Assembly (NCBI GenBank): GCA_017506865.1 | Contig: JAFCMP010000002.1 | Coordinates: 682,001 to 746,000, forward strand | DNA: 64,000 nucleotides | Direction: 5' to 3' | Source of the DNA: Tribonema minus | Lineage: Eukaryota; Sar; Xanthophyceae; Tribonematales; Tribonemataceae | In this document: piece after piece, positions 43,901 through 50,700 of the stretch | Numbering within the stretch: the stretch's first letter is position 1 | Layout: each line of letters begins with the position of its first letter | Program-made: the position numbers and the translations under genes | The notes under the pieces: generated by a model | Databases searched by the model: none | Seen by the model: only the letters and a program-made list of their open reading frames with translations | Told to the model about the DNA's origin: nothing

Positions 43901-45573
43901 CCTCTATCATTCACACTTTTTTGTACATCAACTCCATAACCGCGTCGATCATTCACACTTACTTGTGAGTACATCAAGTCAGCGCTCGCCGCCTGTTGCC
44001 ATCACGCACGTAACTGCAGCAACGATCTGGTGCGGATAACGTTTGAAGAGCGCGACAAGCGGGACTGGGGGGGCTACAAGCCGCGCCTCGTGGTGGAGTT
44101 TGACGAGCGTACCAGCTACCTGCTCACCATGGACATTGTGTACAATCGGCGCCTGGCCAATCGCAACATGGCCTTCAACCACAGGTGCGCGCTGAACGTC
44201 ACCCACCCTTGCCTAGAGCCCTTATTGATGCCTATCGCTCATCCCTACTTGAATTATGGCCCCAAAGCCCAATATGCGCCCTAAATCCTGATTCTGGCTG
44301 TTGTGAGCGCCGTTCACTCCTCAAGCCAACCGCAACATGGCCTTCTTCAACACAGGTGCGCGCTGACCCTGACTCTAGCCTTAGTCCTTGTCAACGCCTA
44401 TTGCTCATCCTCACGTACCAGCTACCTGCTCACCATCGGACATTGTGTACAATCGGCGCCTGGCCGATCGCAACATGGCCTTCAACCACAGGTGCGCACT
44501 GGCCCTAGCCTGAAGAGATGTTCAATGCCTGTCGCTCATCTCTAATTCAATTATGGCCCTAAAACCCAACATGTTGTGAGCGCTGTTCACTCTTTGAGCC
44601 AACCGCAACATGGCCTTCAACCACAGGTGCGCACTGACCCTAGCCTAATGCCCTACTGAATGCCTATCGCTACTCAGTTCAATATGGCCCCACAGAATTC
44701 CAACGATGTCAACCCAAATCCTGAGCCTGACTGTTGTGAGCACCGTTAAGTGTACAAGCCAACTGCAACATGGCCTTCAGCCACAGGTGTACCACGTAAC
44801 TCTGGTTTAAAGGCCCACCCCTCACCTTACCTGAACTCGAGTACGAATCCCAGACCCTAGACTGGTCCAACGCTAACCTAGGCTGGTCCAACGCTAACCG
44901 TTTTACTTTTTATTTACTGCTGTACATCTATTTGGCCCTTGTCTTTGCCTCCACGAGCCGTCCACCCTCTCATTTGGCTTGGCGCGCTGAGCACTGCTGC
45001 GGTTGACAAGCTACACACATGCGTGCAACGACTGTAATGCAAGACAGAACAGAGTGCGCCGCCCGCTGTGTCAGCTTGTCTTTGCAGGTTTGCCGAAATG
45101 CGTTTTTCAAATTGTGCCCGTCAAGCATGCGCTAGCAGAGCAGCAGATGCTGTGAGCACTGCTGCAACTCAGGCCTCCCCCCCCTCTTGTCATGCGCAGG
45201 GAACTGCGCGAAAATGTCTTCTTTTTTGCAGGTTTGCCGAAATGCGGTTTCCAAATTGTGCTTCTCAAGCATGCGCTGGTACTTACACCAGCGATGCTGT
45301 GAGCACTGCTGCAACTCACCCCCCCCACCCCCCCCCTGACACACATACAGGGAACTGCGCGAAAAGGTCGTCTCCGAGCTTGACCAGGCGCAAGTATGGG
45401 ACTCCATTGGCGAGGATCACTCCAATCAAGATCTGGCGGCAGACAAGCGCGCCGCCATCGAAGCGCGCCTGGAGCTAGAGGAGAGGGCAGCGGCGACGGC
45501 GGCGACGGCAGGGGGTGGTGGTGGCAGGCCTGCAAGTGCGACCGGTGCTATTGGCAATGGCACATTGAAATGA
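22931..45573 (+). CDS. Large two-membrane-segment protein of about 900 residues, family unrecognised
   Basis: The model has 21 exons: 22931-22963, 24034-24225, about 24994-25037, 25620-25782, 26955-27052, 28185-28305, 29669-29808, 31007-31139, 31851-31984, 33231-33287, 33677-33847, 34440-34529, 35836-36033, 36695-36805, 38672-38728, 39708-39947, 40604-40695, 41596-41755, 43231-43304, 44020-44184 and 45351-45573. Every join is phase-consistent except into exon 3, whose acceptor is unresolved. The N-terminus is acidic (SEPETESEGEPDSEDESQGS). The middle is well ordered (VRWDGNEYWLESASGYRR, IIVAEYIPFGANQIVQLNNS, VSLNAEGTCFYGM, FGGHGLLVAGPNSRHHEPLL). A helical, coiled-coil-like stretch follows (exon 16), then membrane segments IILYVLAGSLSFDIL and LWFFVSMFVWGGVAFLLWRL, and a charged C-terminal domain with a Gly/Ala-rich tail. 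The predicted protein is membrane-anchored near its C-terminus. I recognise no named family and infer no function. Confidence 0.8.
23800..24033 (+). repeat. 5'-edge copies of exon 24034 with telomere-type tracts
   Basis: The acceptor region (CACATCGCTTGCGCCTGCACG through GCGCAG|GTGCC) is copied around 23888-23925 (CACATCGCTTGCCGAAGCTGG, CGCGCAGGTGCC) and more weakly at 23835-23860. CCCTAACCC tracts lie at 23764-23776 and 23927-23945. Together they form a tandem unit of about 115 bp. Confidence 0.55.
24285..24680 (+). repeat. 3'-edge copies of exon 24034-24225
   Basis: The second half of the exon (GAGAATCAGAACCGC through TGGCTGCGCAAG|GTATGT) recurs at 24286-24380 with a good GTACGT donor, at 24420-24482 without a donor, and in traces at 24640-24670. 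Copies alternate with ACTTCATGTACTTGAAGT-type palindromes. The 24286 copy encodes NRIVYMIHPNTRRSDTKMET but lacks an AG acceptor in phase. Confidence 0.65.
25165..25619 (+). repeat. Three 5'-edge copies of exon 25620
   Basis: The exon start CCAGCGCTGGTGGTGCTGCTGTACG is copied at 25171, 25326 and 25457, with spacings of 155, 131 and 163 bp to the real exon. Each copy keeps a TGCAG- or GCGCTG-type acceptor region, about 60-70 nt of exon (LVVLLYEGIVANVL-like) and a shared TATGCGCC-CT-TG tail. The copy at 25171 has the acceptor AG changed to TG. Confidence 0.75.
25865..26075 (+). repeat. 3'-edge copies of exon 25620-25782
   Basis: Exon end sequence (AGCCAGGAGGGCAAGAGCGACG through GAGCTGGTCAACG|GTGAGT) recurs at 25880-25940 and 26009-26070. 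The last copy preserves CAACGGTGAGTTGAAGTCGG exactly, including about 20 nt of intron. Frame-altering changes occur in both copies. Confidence 0.65.
26390..26950 (+). repeat. 5'-edge copies of exon 26955
   Basis: The block TGACCATTGCTT-TTCTGACGTATG-ATGCA followed by CAGCTACAAGCCCATA is present near 26397-26470, 26690-26760 and, as the true copy, 26911-26990. A further partial block begins near 26493. The unit is about 220-290 bp. Confidence 0.55.
27735..28000 (+). repeat. Three 5'-edge copies of exon 28185
   Basis: GTGCAGGAGGCGGTACACGAATTTGTG at the true exon is preceded by copies at 27737-27757, 27858-27878 and 27974-28002, each with a CAGGAGGCTG-ACACGA core. Spacing is about 118 bp, then 210 bp to the true exon. 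One 3'-edge copy lies at about 28400-28425 (AAAGTCCAGCATCACAGGTAAC). Confidence 0.7.
28613..28644. repeat. Back-to-back telomere-type junction
   Basis: CCCTAACCC switches to TAGGGTTAGGG and then back to TTAACCCTAA within 32 bases, giving a compact palindrome of CCCTAA and TTAGGG units inside the intron after exon 28185-28305. Confidence 0.85.
29465..29525 (+). repeat. 5'-edge copy of exon 29669
   Basis: TGCAGAAACGGAGGACGTATTTC through GTCCAGCGCGTACG duplicates the start of the exon (TGCAGAAACGGAGGACGTATCC). The surrounding AAACACTCC-TTCATA-type intron words are shared with 29640-29670. Confidence 0.7.
29890..30335 (+). repeat. Three 3'-edge copies of exon 29669-29808
   Basis: CGCGCGCACGAGAGCGGCGTTAACAC through GAGCTAGATGAG|GTGAGC recurs at 29901-29954 (donor intact), 30118-30172 (a deletion, donor intact) and 30264-30335 (heavily altered). 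The intron block TATGGTACTTTC-TTGGGGG-TCACAGTTTGGGG follows both the true exon and the 30118 copy. Confidence 0.7.
30511..30590 (+). repeat. Long degenerate TTAGGG tract
   Basis: About 80 nt composed of TTAGGG, GTAGGG, CTACGG and similar hexamers, all in the same orientation, inside the intron between 29808 and 31007. Confidence 0.9.
31190..31700 (+). repeat. Four 3'-edge copies of exon 31007-31139
   Basis: ATTGTGCAGCTCAACAACAGCGT through GGCTTCATCTCACC recurs at about 31208-31280, 31340-31411, 31515-31577 and 31626-31692. Copies 1 and 4 have lost the GTGAGT donor; copy 2 keeps ATTG|GTGAGT. All are interspersed with CATTCATT-type intron words, giving a unit of about 110-180 bp. Confidence 0.8.
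32100..32900 (+). repeat. 3'-edge copies of exon 31851-31984
   Basis: The exon end (AACCACATCAACTTCGAGGC through GACAGCGGCATCGTTCAG|GTACAG) recurs clearly at 32137-32183 and 32250-32312 and as shorter remnants near 32508-32535, 32675-32700 and 32765-32790. Between them are AAGTTGAAGTTRCAAGCTT blocks and CAGTTGGTGCTGCCACACG blocks. The copy at 32250 has an intact donor. Confidence 0.7.
33425..33505 (+). repeat. 5'-edge copy of exon 33677
   Basis: CAG|GTGGAAGCAGTGATGGATTG through GCGCGTCTGCTGGTG copies about 70 nt of the exon start, then diverges into ATGTATGTATAGT. A 3'-edge copy lies at 33870-33966 with acceptor-like CATCAG and a GTAGGT donor; one extra A near 33963 changes its phase. Confidence 0.75.
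34035..34320 (+). repeat. 5'-edge copies of exon 34440
   Basis: The acceptor region CATCGCTCAG|GTCAATCTGATCATC is copied near 34036, 34098-34140 and 34266-34316 (GCTCAGGTCAACCTGATGCTC). Shared words include GCGCACC, AGACG-GTGCGTGTTGA and GCATCTGCTT. No donor follows. Confidence 0.6.
35225..35760 (+). repeat. Four 5'-edge copies of exon 35836
   Basis: GTCATTGGCGATACGAAGGCCGC through GAGCACGA-ACCCTTGT recurs at about 35231-35275, 35366-35425, 35517-35575 and 35688-35745, then the true exon at 35836. Each is preceded by a TGTGCAACACCAG- or CGCCAG-type acceptor and followed by a GTAAGTGCAAGTACCTC-type intron block. The last three copies keep reading frames for about 20 codons but have no donor. 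Confidence 0.8.
36284..36394 (+). other. Complete in-frame duplicate cassette of exon 13 (gene at 22931)
   Basis: This downstream copy of the 3' half of exon 35836-36033 has an acceptor (CTCTCCAG), 37 codons in phase 0 (RHHEPLLCAYLQFITIDIF) and a GTACTG donor. It could be spliced in without shifting the frame. A sibling copy at 36107-36212 has lost one base and its donor. Compared with the true exon it has L-to-P and F-to-L changes, so it is either a weakly used alternative exon or an early pseudo-copy. Confidence 0.65.
36878..37843 (-). CDS. 321-codon minus-strand open frame over a 330-bp direct repeat
   Basis: The minus strand is open from an ATG at 37841-37843 to 36878, covering two 330-bp repeats (110 codons each), so the product would contain two near-identical 110-residue units (LHENFEMESAWSWVALRRVC). 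The plus strand of the repeats is also open (37070-37540). No known domain was recognised. It sits within the intron between exons ending at 36805 and starting at 38672. It may be a transposon-derived satellite rather than a gene. Confidence 0.3.
   Translation of the reverse strand: MRLVWWVGWAAGLAGASTSGPQVMPACVAPSRELQTCGGVSEALAGVRRRDRERLGVLGEQAESAARHGTNHKLLAAVNGNILSGLQPAVSRDLAHQGGDALLSYIAFLSSVSAWRPVTPSAYLYDIGVHVDSHNLQFRAHHGDLGLHENFEMESAWSWVALRRVCLWGESLAALFGIPASVWGTVACGCFVGGDMGGPVNHRPAHQGGDALLSYIAFLSSVSAWRPVTPSAYLYDIGVHVDSHNLQFRAHYGDLGLHENFEMESAWSWVALRRVCLWGESLVALFGIPASMWGTVACGCFVGGDVGGGVWRASFACYIQE
36927..37586. repeat. Two direct repeats of 330 bp
   Basis: Unit 1 starts near 36927 and unit 2 near 37257 (ATCACCCCCAACAAAGCA). 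The units differ at only a few positions. The period is divisible by three, which keeps frames open on both strands. Unlike the rest of the introns here, the units show no relation to adjacent exons. Confidence 0.85.
39130..39660 (+). repeat. Four 5'-edge copies of exon 39708
   Basis: CAGGCGGGCCGGTCGCTGTACGA through CTGGAGATCAGCGGCATGCG recurs near 39137 (short, degenerate), 39300-39340, 39419-39508 and 39563-39650, then the true exon. The 39419 and 39563 copies keep about 85 nt of exon up to CTCAAGAA. All have acceptor AG but no donor. A 3'-edge copy follows at 40025-40110. Confidence 0.8.
40481..40510. repeat. ACTTCGAAGT palindrome doublet
   Basis: Two adjacent ACTTCGAAGT palindromes followed by ATACTTCTAT lie in the intron before exon 40604. 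Related ACTTGAAGT, ACTTCAAGT and ACTTCATGTACTTGAAGT words recur in most introns of the window (for example 24261-24286, 59032-59057). Confidence 0.8.
41820..42330 (+). repeat. Five 3'-edge copies of exon 41596-41755
   Basis: GAGCAGGGGCTGACGACCGTCAGAAC through CACCGAAAG|GTAGGT recurs at about 41827-41876, 41935-41983, 42058-42107, 42195-42245 and, as a remnant, 42304-42330. The first three keep an AAAG|GTAGGT donor. All are followed by GTG-TGCTGTGCAC and CCTACCCCTTACCCT-type text, giving a unit of about 110-140 bp. Confidence 0.8.
42649..42696. repeat. Inverted telomere-type junction with CCCTAG variants
   Basis: AGGGTTAGG meets TTAACCCTAGCCC and continues as CCCTAG and then CCCTAA repeats, so opposite-strand telomere-type tracts abut. 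This resembles a head-to-head telomere junction in miniature. Confidence 0.85.
43577..43746. repeat. Palindromic satellite with GTCGTCTAGACGAC and TGTCGCGACA
   Basis: The 14-bp perfect palindrome GTCGTCTAGACGAC occurs at 43622-43635 and 43708-43721, with variants near 43579 and 43667. The 10-bp palindrome TGTCGCGACA occurs at 43724-43733 and about 43594-43603, with the variant TGTCACGACA near 43680. The two alternate in units of about 40-45 bp. Simpler relatives (ATGTCGTCGTGTGTCG) occur near 43429 and 43521. Confidence 0.8.
44320..44790 (+). repeat. 3'-edge copies of exon 44020-44184
   Basis: The exon end CGCAACATGGCCTTCAACCACAG|GTGCGC recurs at 44332-44360, 44410-44495 (long copy with one extra base), 44604-44632 and 44766-44791. 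All keep CACAGGTG. Shared following text is CTGACCCTAGCCTTA-TGCC-TCGCTCAT. Confidence 0.75.
45155..45235 (+). repeat. 5'-edge copy of the last exon (45351)
   Basis: GTGAGCACTGCTGCAACTCA followed by a C-rich tract and GCAGGGAACTGCGCGAAAA is present at 45154-45212 and again at 45299-45367, where it leads into the true exon. A neighbouring block (GCAGGTTTGCCGAAATGCG) is duplicated at 45087 and 45231. Confidence 0.7.
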
Positions 45574-47754
45574 GGGGGGGGGGTGCAGTATTTACGCGTC
45601 AGCGCTCGGCGCGCAAGCGCGGGGGCTGCGAGAGTAATGTACTCAATTGTTGATTTCGGTGGCAGTGGTGGTATTTGCTGCTGTTGTTTTTGTGGTGGTG
45701 ATGCGCGCATCCGCTGTGGCACAATGGCGAGGCAGCCCCTTGCCTGCTCCTGATGGGCCGTGCATGAGGGCATCGTAACTGTGCGCGCCAGGGATGCATG
45801 CTTTAAAGCGAGGATTTGACGTGCATCAGCGCTGAGCACACAAAAAGCAAATGTCCTGCGTGTCGTGGCGCGCAATTTGAGTGGGCTTAAGCAAGCAGCC
45901 GTTGAAGCAGAATGACACACGTTTCGCATCGATAGACCCTGTTGTGCAAGTCAATTACAATGGGTGTAATGTGGTGCAGAGCCAGCCAAGCTCTGGCCAT
46001 CAGGGCTACTGTACAGGTGCTGGGTGCACCTCTTTGGTGCAGGCTCATTCCTGCAGAGAGGTCTGTCTTGTGCCCCTCTCTTAGTTAGGGTGAGGGAGAT
46101 CTTAAAGGATCCCACAAAACTGCAACCGCGGTGACGCCCCTCCATTTGAAGTTTCGTCCGAGATCGTGGAGTGCCCGTGGAGTGACCTCTGCCTCGGAAC
46201 TGGGTGAATGGCGAGCTTATTTGGCCTTGGCACTGGCGCTACACTGACGCAGAATGTGGAGGCATATTGTGATCCTGCCGGATCCGAGGACTCCCACCGC
46301 ACAGGCGAGCATGTTCACCTTGATTCGCAGTAGCCTCTGTTTTGTTCAGCTGGGTGCGTGCGGCGCTCAGACATGCACATTACTCTGACGCTACCAAGCA
46401 ATGCCGTTTGTCGCATTAACCATGGCGCAAGTAACCTGGATCTGATCCGAAGTACTGCTTTTGTTGGCTAAGCGGTACTGCTGTGTAAGCATCAGCATCA
46501 GCAGATTTCATCATGTGTTCACAAGCATACACAGGGACTGCAGTGGCAGGACCATGTGAAGAATCATGGTACCAGCTGTGCTGCTGTCATCACATTTGAT
46601 CACTTGGAAAAGTGGCAGCAGCTGTGGACTGCTGCAGAGAGCAGCCCTACTCGCTCTCCACCATTGAAAGCAGCTGCTGTGTGTTACTTCACGTCCAGTC
46701 CAATCCGCACAGCAGCGCAATGCGCAACGACCCGAGGTAGTGCACCTCGTCCCTGCATAATTCATGCAGTCGTACTCGATGACGCTCTGGTTTTTGCCTG
46801 AAAGCCCCCCCAGAACTTGTTCAAGGTATGTATGTATCTACTGGACACAATGCACAAGGGCTAACGTGGCCTTGAGACTTTCAGGCCGCAGTGGCGCAGA
46901 TGGACGCATGCGGCTCTGCATACATATCTTGATATGCCATCTAGTGGACACAATGCGAGCATGGCCTTGAGACTTCCAGACATCACTGGCGTAGGTGGAC
47001 GCATGCGGCTCTGCATACATGCATGCATATCACACCTGATCACCGATGCTACAGAAAGTCCGTCTGCTTCAAGGCACTTGAAGCGCACGCATGGGTTTGA
47101 GCGGGGATTCTGGTCAATTCCCGGAGGACTCTGGGGGCAGTTCAATATGCGTGCAGTCCACACTTGACACCCACATCTCTGATGCATGTCACGAGTGCAT
47201 GAATATCTGATGCTACAGGCTACTACAGAGTGCACGTGAAATAAATGGTTTTGTTCGGGGGGGTCAGGTCTGCTCCTGGTTGACTGCAGGGGCTAGGGGT
47301 CATGTCTTTGGTCTGAAGAGTAGTGAACTTGCGCACGCATCCAAAAGAGGTCACTCACGCCATGACCGGCATTGAAGCTGAAAAAACTTGCAAAGCAGAT
47401 AAACCCACGGCCCATGAACCACTATCACGAGACTCAATAAATCGTCATGCAGGTGCCAGCTCATGGATGAAACGCTGTTTTCCCCCGCAAACTGGCGTTT
47501 GCGTTTGAATCGCGCCACAGCACCCAATATCTTTGCATCGGCGTTCTGCAGAGACCATGCGGCATGTGTGAATTCATGTGTACGTGAAACATGAATTGAC
47601 GACTACTTTGTATTTCGCACACTGAGCGCGTGACCTCCTCATTGCTGCAGCGCCCCGCTATCTGTCGTGCACGACGATGCATGCTGAGCGCTGCTTGCCC
47701 CCCTCCCCTTTATCCCTCTTACTTCAACTTCAACATCTTACTTCTTCTCTTCAG
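45574..47754. other. Region between the 21-exon gene and the first supported MMS19 exon
   Basis: It should hold the 3' UTR of the upstream gene and the promoter plus first exon(s) of MMS19, but no start codon could be supported. A tandem pair of about 110 bp is present at 46847-46935 and 46946-47035 (GGACACAATGC, GGCCTTGAGACTT-CAG, GGTGGACGCATGCGGCTCTG). Nothing else was recognised. Confidence 0.5.
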
Positions 47755-50700
47755 CGCTCAACGGCGTGGTGCTGGCGCTGCACAGGGGCGGCCCGGGGGC
47801 ATTTGAGGGGCTATTGCGCTCCGTCTTGGGCCCCTACATTACCAATCCTGATGCAAAGGTACACGTCCCTACATCACCAATCCTGACGCTAAAGTGGTTG
47901 GATAGAACCTAGCATGCATACTCTACTGACTGTTTTGATGCCGATCCACCATCTGCAGATGGCCATGCGCTTTTTCAAAAGTTTTTTGCGCACGGGGCGA
48001 ACCTTTTTAAATAACAAGTACAGGCAAGAAGCGCATGTTCCTACACCACCAATCTCGACGCAAAGGTGCGTGTCTTCAGGGCCCCCTCCCTCTGAGCTGC
48101 ACAGCATTGATGGGTGGATCTGCACTCGGTGTCTTTGCTGGGTTGTGAAGGTGTGGTCGTTGGTGCTTGAAGGGCACATTCTGCGCGGTCTGCAACTCTG
48201 AAAACGCTGTGGCTCTGTGTTCTGGGTAGGTATACATTGAGTATGTATCGCTGTGCGCAGGGCGGCCCGACTCTCAAGCGCCCGGCACTCGTGGACAGAG
48301 CAGCACCTGGCTTTCTTGTTAAAGTGCAAGTGCGTAGGATACTTGCACCCGGCAGTTCTATATTGCGTGACTCAGGCATGTCGCCGCATGAGGTCACGCA
48401 TGCGAGATGCACTTTTGCACGCGTGCGCGGTACTGTGACTCACCCTAACCCTGCCTGACTCGCCCGGCCCGCCCCTCTTGCTGACGCCCACGCAGCAGCG
48501 CTCACACACGCAGCACGGCTCCGCACTGAGCACTGCTGGCACGGCCCGCTGCGCCTGCCGTGCGTAGCTCCGTGCCACGCACCGACCGCTCGTGCACTGG
48601 ACATACACGCAGCCATCTCGCAGCAGCGGCAGCATTGAGGGCTCCCGCATGTGCACTCATGCATTCCCCCATACCCCCCTCACGCTCGCGAGTCAGGTGT
48701 GCGCGCGCGACGCATGCACATGCACATACCTAACATCGCACGTATCCTGCGCCAGGTGCGCATGCACTTGTACAATACCTAGTTTTTCTACCAAAAACCC
48801 TCCGCTTCTACCCCTCCCCCCCCCCGGTGTGCCACGCGCATGCACTGATACATACCCCCTTCTCCACAAAACCAGGTGCGCATGCGCGGCGCACTGCTGT
48901 GCGCGGAGCTGCTGACGCGCATGCGCGGATGCACACCCTGTTTGCGCCTGCACGGACACATACCCCGCATGCGCATGCACTCATACATACCATACCCCCC
49001 CCCCCCCCCCCAGGTGCGCAAGCGCTTCGCGCTGCTGTGCGCTGAGCTGCTGACGCGCCTCCCGTCGCATGCACGGATACACACCCCGTATGCGCATGCA
49101 CGGATACATGCCCCGTATGCGCATGCACTGATACATATCCCCCCCCCCCCACACACGCACACATGCAGGTGCGCGAGCGCGACACAGGTATATACATACA
49201 TAGCCTGTATGCATCCTGCTCCAGGTGCGCATGCACTCATGCAATACCTAGTTGTACCTACCTAAAAAAAAAAACCTATCCCCCCCTGCCACGCGCTACA
49301 TACATACCCACCCCCCCGCCACAGGTGCGCGAGCGCGGCGCGCTGCTGTGCGCGGAGCTCCTGACGCGCCTCCCCGCGCTGCCGCTGCCGCCGCCGTCCG
49401 TCGCGCACCTGTGCGCGTTCTTCGCGGCGCGCCTCACGGACTACCCCTCGGTGACGCCGGCGCTGCGCGCGCTTCAAGCGCTGGTGACGCACCACTTGAA
49501 GTTGGAGGGGGAGGGAGGAGGGGGGTGGCAGGGGGACATGGCGGCGGCGGCGGCGCGCGCGGTGCTCAGCGAGCTGCCGCTGCACCAGGCGCCGCAGTCG
49601 ATGCGCGCGGCGGCGCTGCGGGTACGTGTTCAAGTAGAAATAGGTCTAGGGTTGAGGGCGCTGCGGGTATGCGTTTAAGTAGGGTTTAGGGTTCAGGGGC
49701 GCTCTGGGTATGTGTGTAAGTAGGGTTAGGGTTAGGGTTCAGGGGTTCGAGGTACATGTGTAAGTAAAATTAGGGCTAGGGTTGAGGGGAGTTCGGTTAG
49801 GGTTGAGGGGCGCTGCGGGTACGTGTGTAAGTGGAGTTGGGGCTAGAATTGACGGGGCATGACTCATGAGTCACCAGTGCTATTGGGTGCTGATGCTCCT
49901 GTTCGTAATGTAGCAGCTGCTCATAGGTGTCCTGAGTGATGTGCCAGTCAGATCAGAGTCCGCGCATAAGTAGGATTAGGGCTAGGGTTTACGGTGCAAC
50001 TTGCCATCAAACATCGCTCTTCTTGGGGCTGAAAGAAGCCTTGAGGATGTGAGTCATCACTGAGGGTTTGGGATAGGGTCAGAGCTAGGGTTAGGGGTAG
50101 GAACAACATTCCCCACGCATCTAGAAGAACTGGCATCTGTACCACTGAGTCCGATGCTAAGAGTGGTCACCAATGGCGCAACCATTGCGCGCTGGTTTAC
50201 CCACTGATGTAACTGCCCACGTTATTCATAGCCGCACTTACAGTACTGCCATTATCGAGCCATCTGCTCGAAGCAGTACCTGATCAGGAAGGTCATTGTC
50301 GATATTGATGATATGCACCGAGATCCATAATGACAATTACCTTATGTAGCCATTTCAATGTTCCGGTTCTGCTCTGGTCATCATCGCTGTTGGAGGGCCC
50401 GCTTCTTGAAGTAGTACTTGAAGTACTGCAATATTCATCATTTTGAATGATATCGATGAGTTTGACATTGAGAGTGCCTGTGCGCCTGGGTCAGGTTGGG
50501 GTCAAGGTTAGGGTTAGGGTTAGGGTCAGGGTTAGGTCAGATTAGGGTTAGGATTGGGGGTAGGGGCACAGAGAGTGTTTGATCAACTCATTGCGCTACT
50601 GGAGGAGCCGGCTTTTCGAAGTAAGCTGGAAGTACTGCCACGTTCATTGCCAATGTCAACACGATGTTGATGTGACGATTGCCTGTGTCCCCCCCCCCCC

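Noticed and set aside
45087..45290. Additional exon with FAEMRFSNCA-like sequence before the last exon of the 21-exon gene
   Set aside because: The block is duplicated within the intron and has no donor; the join from 44184 to 45351 is already phase-consistent without it.
48788..49265. Several 130-150-codon frames of Cys/His/Ala repeats on both strands
   Set aside because: They are translations of the GCATGC and poly-C tandem repeats in an MMS19 intron and resemble no protein.
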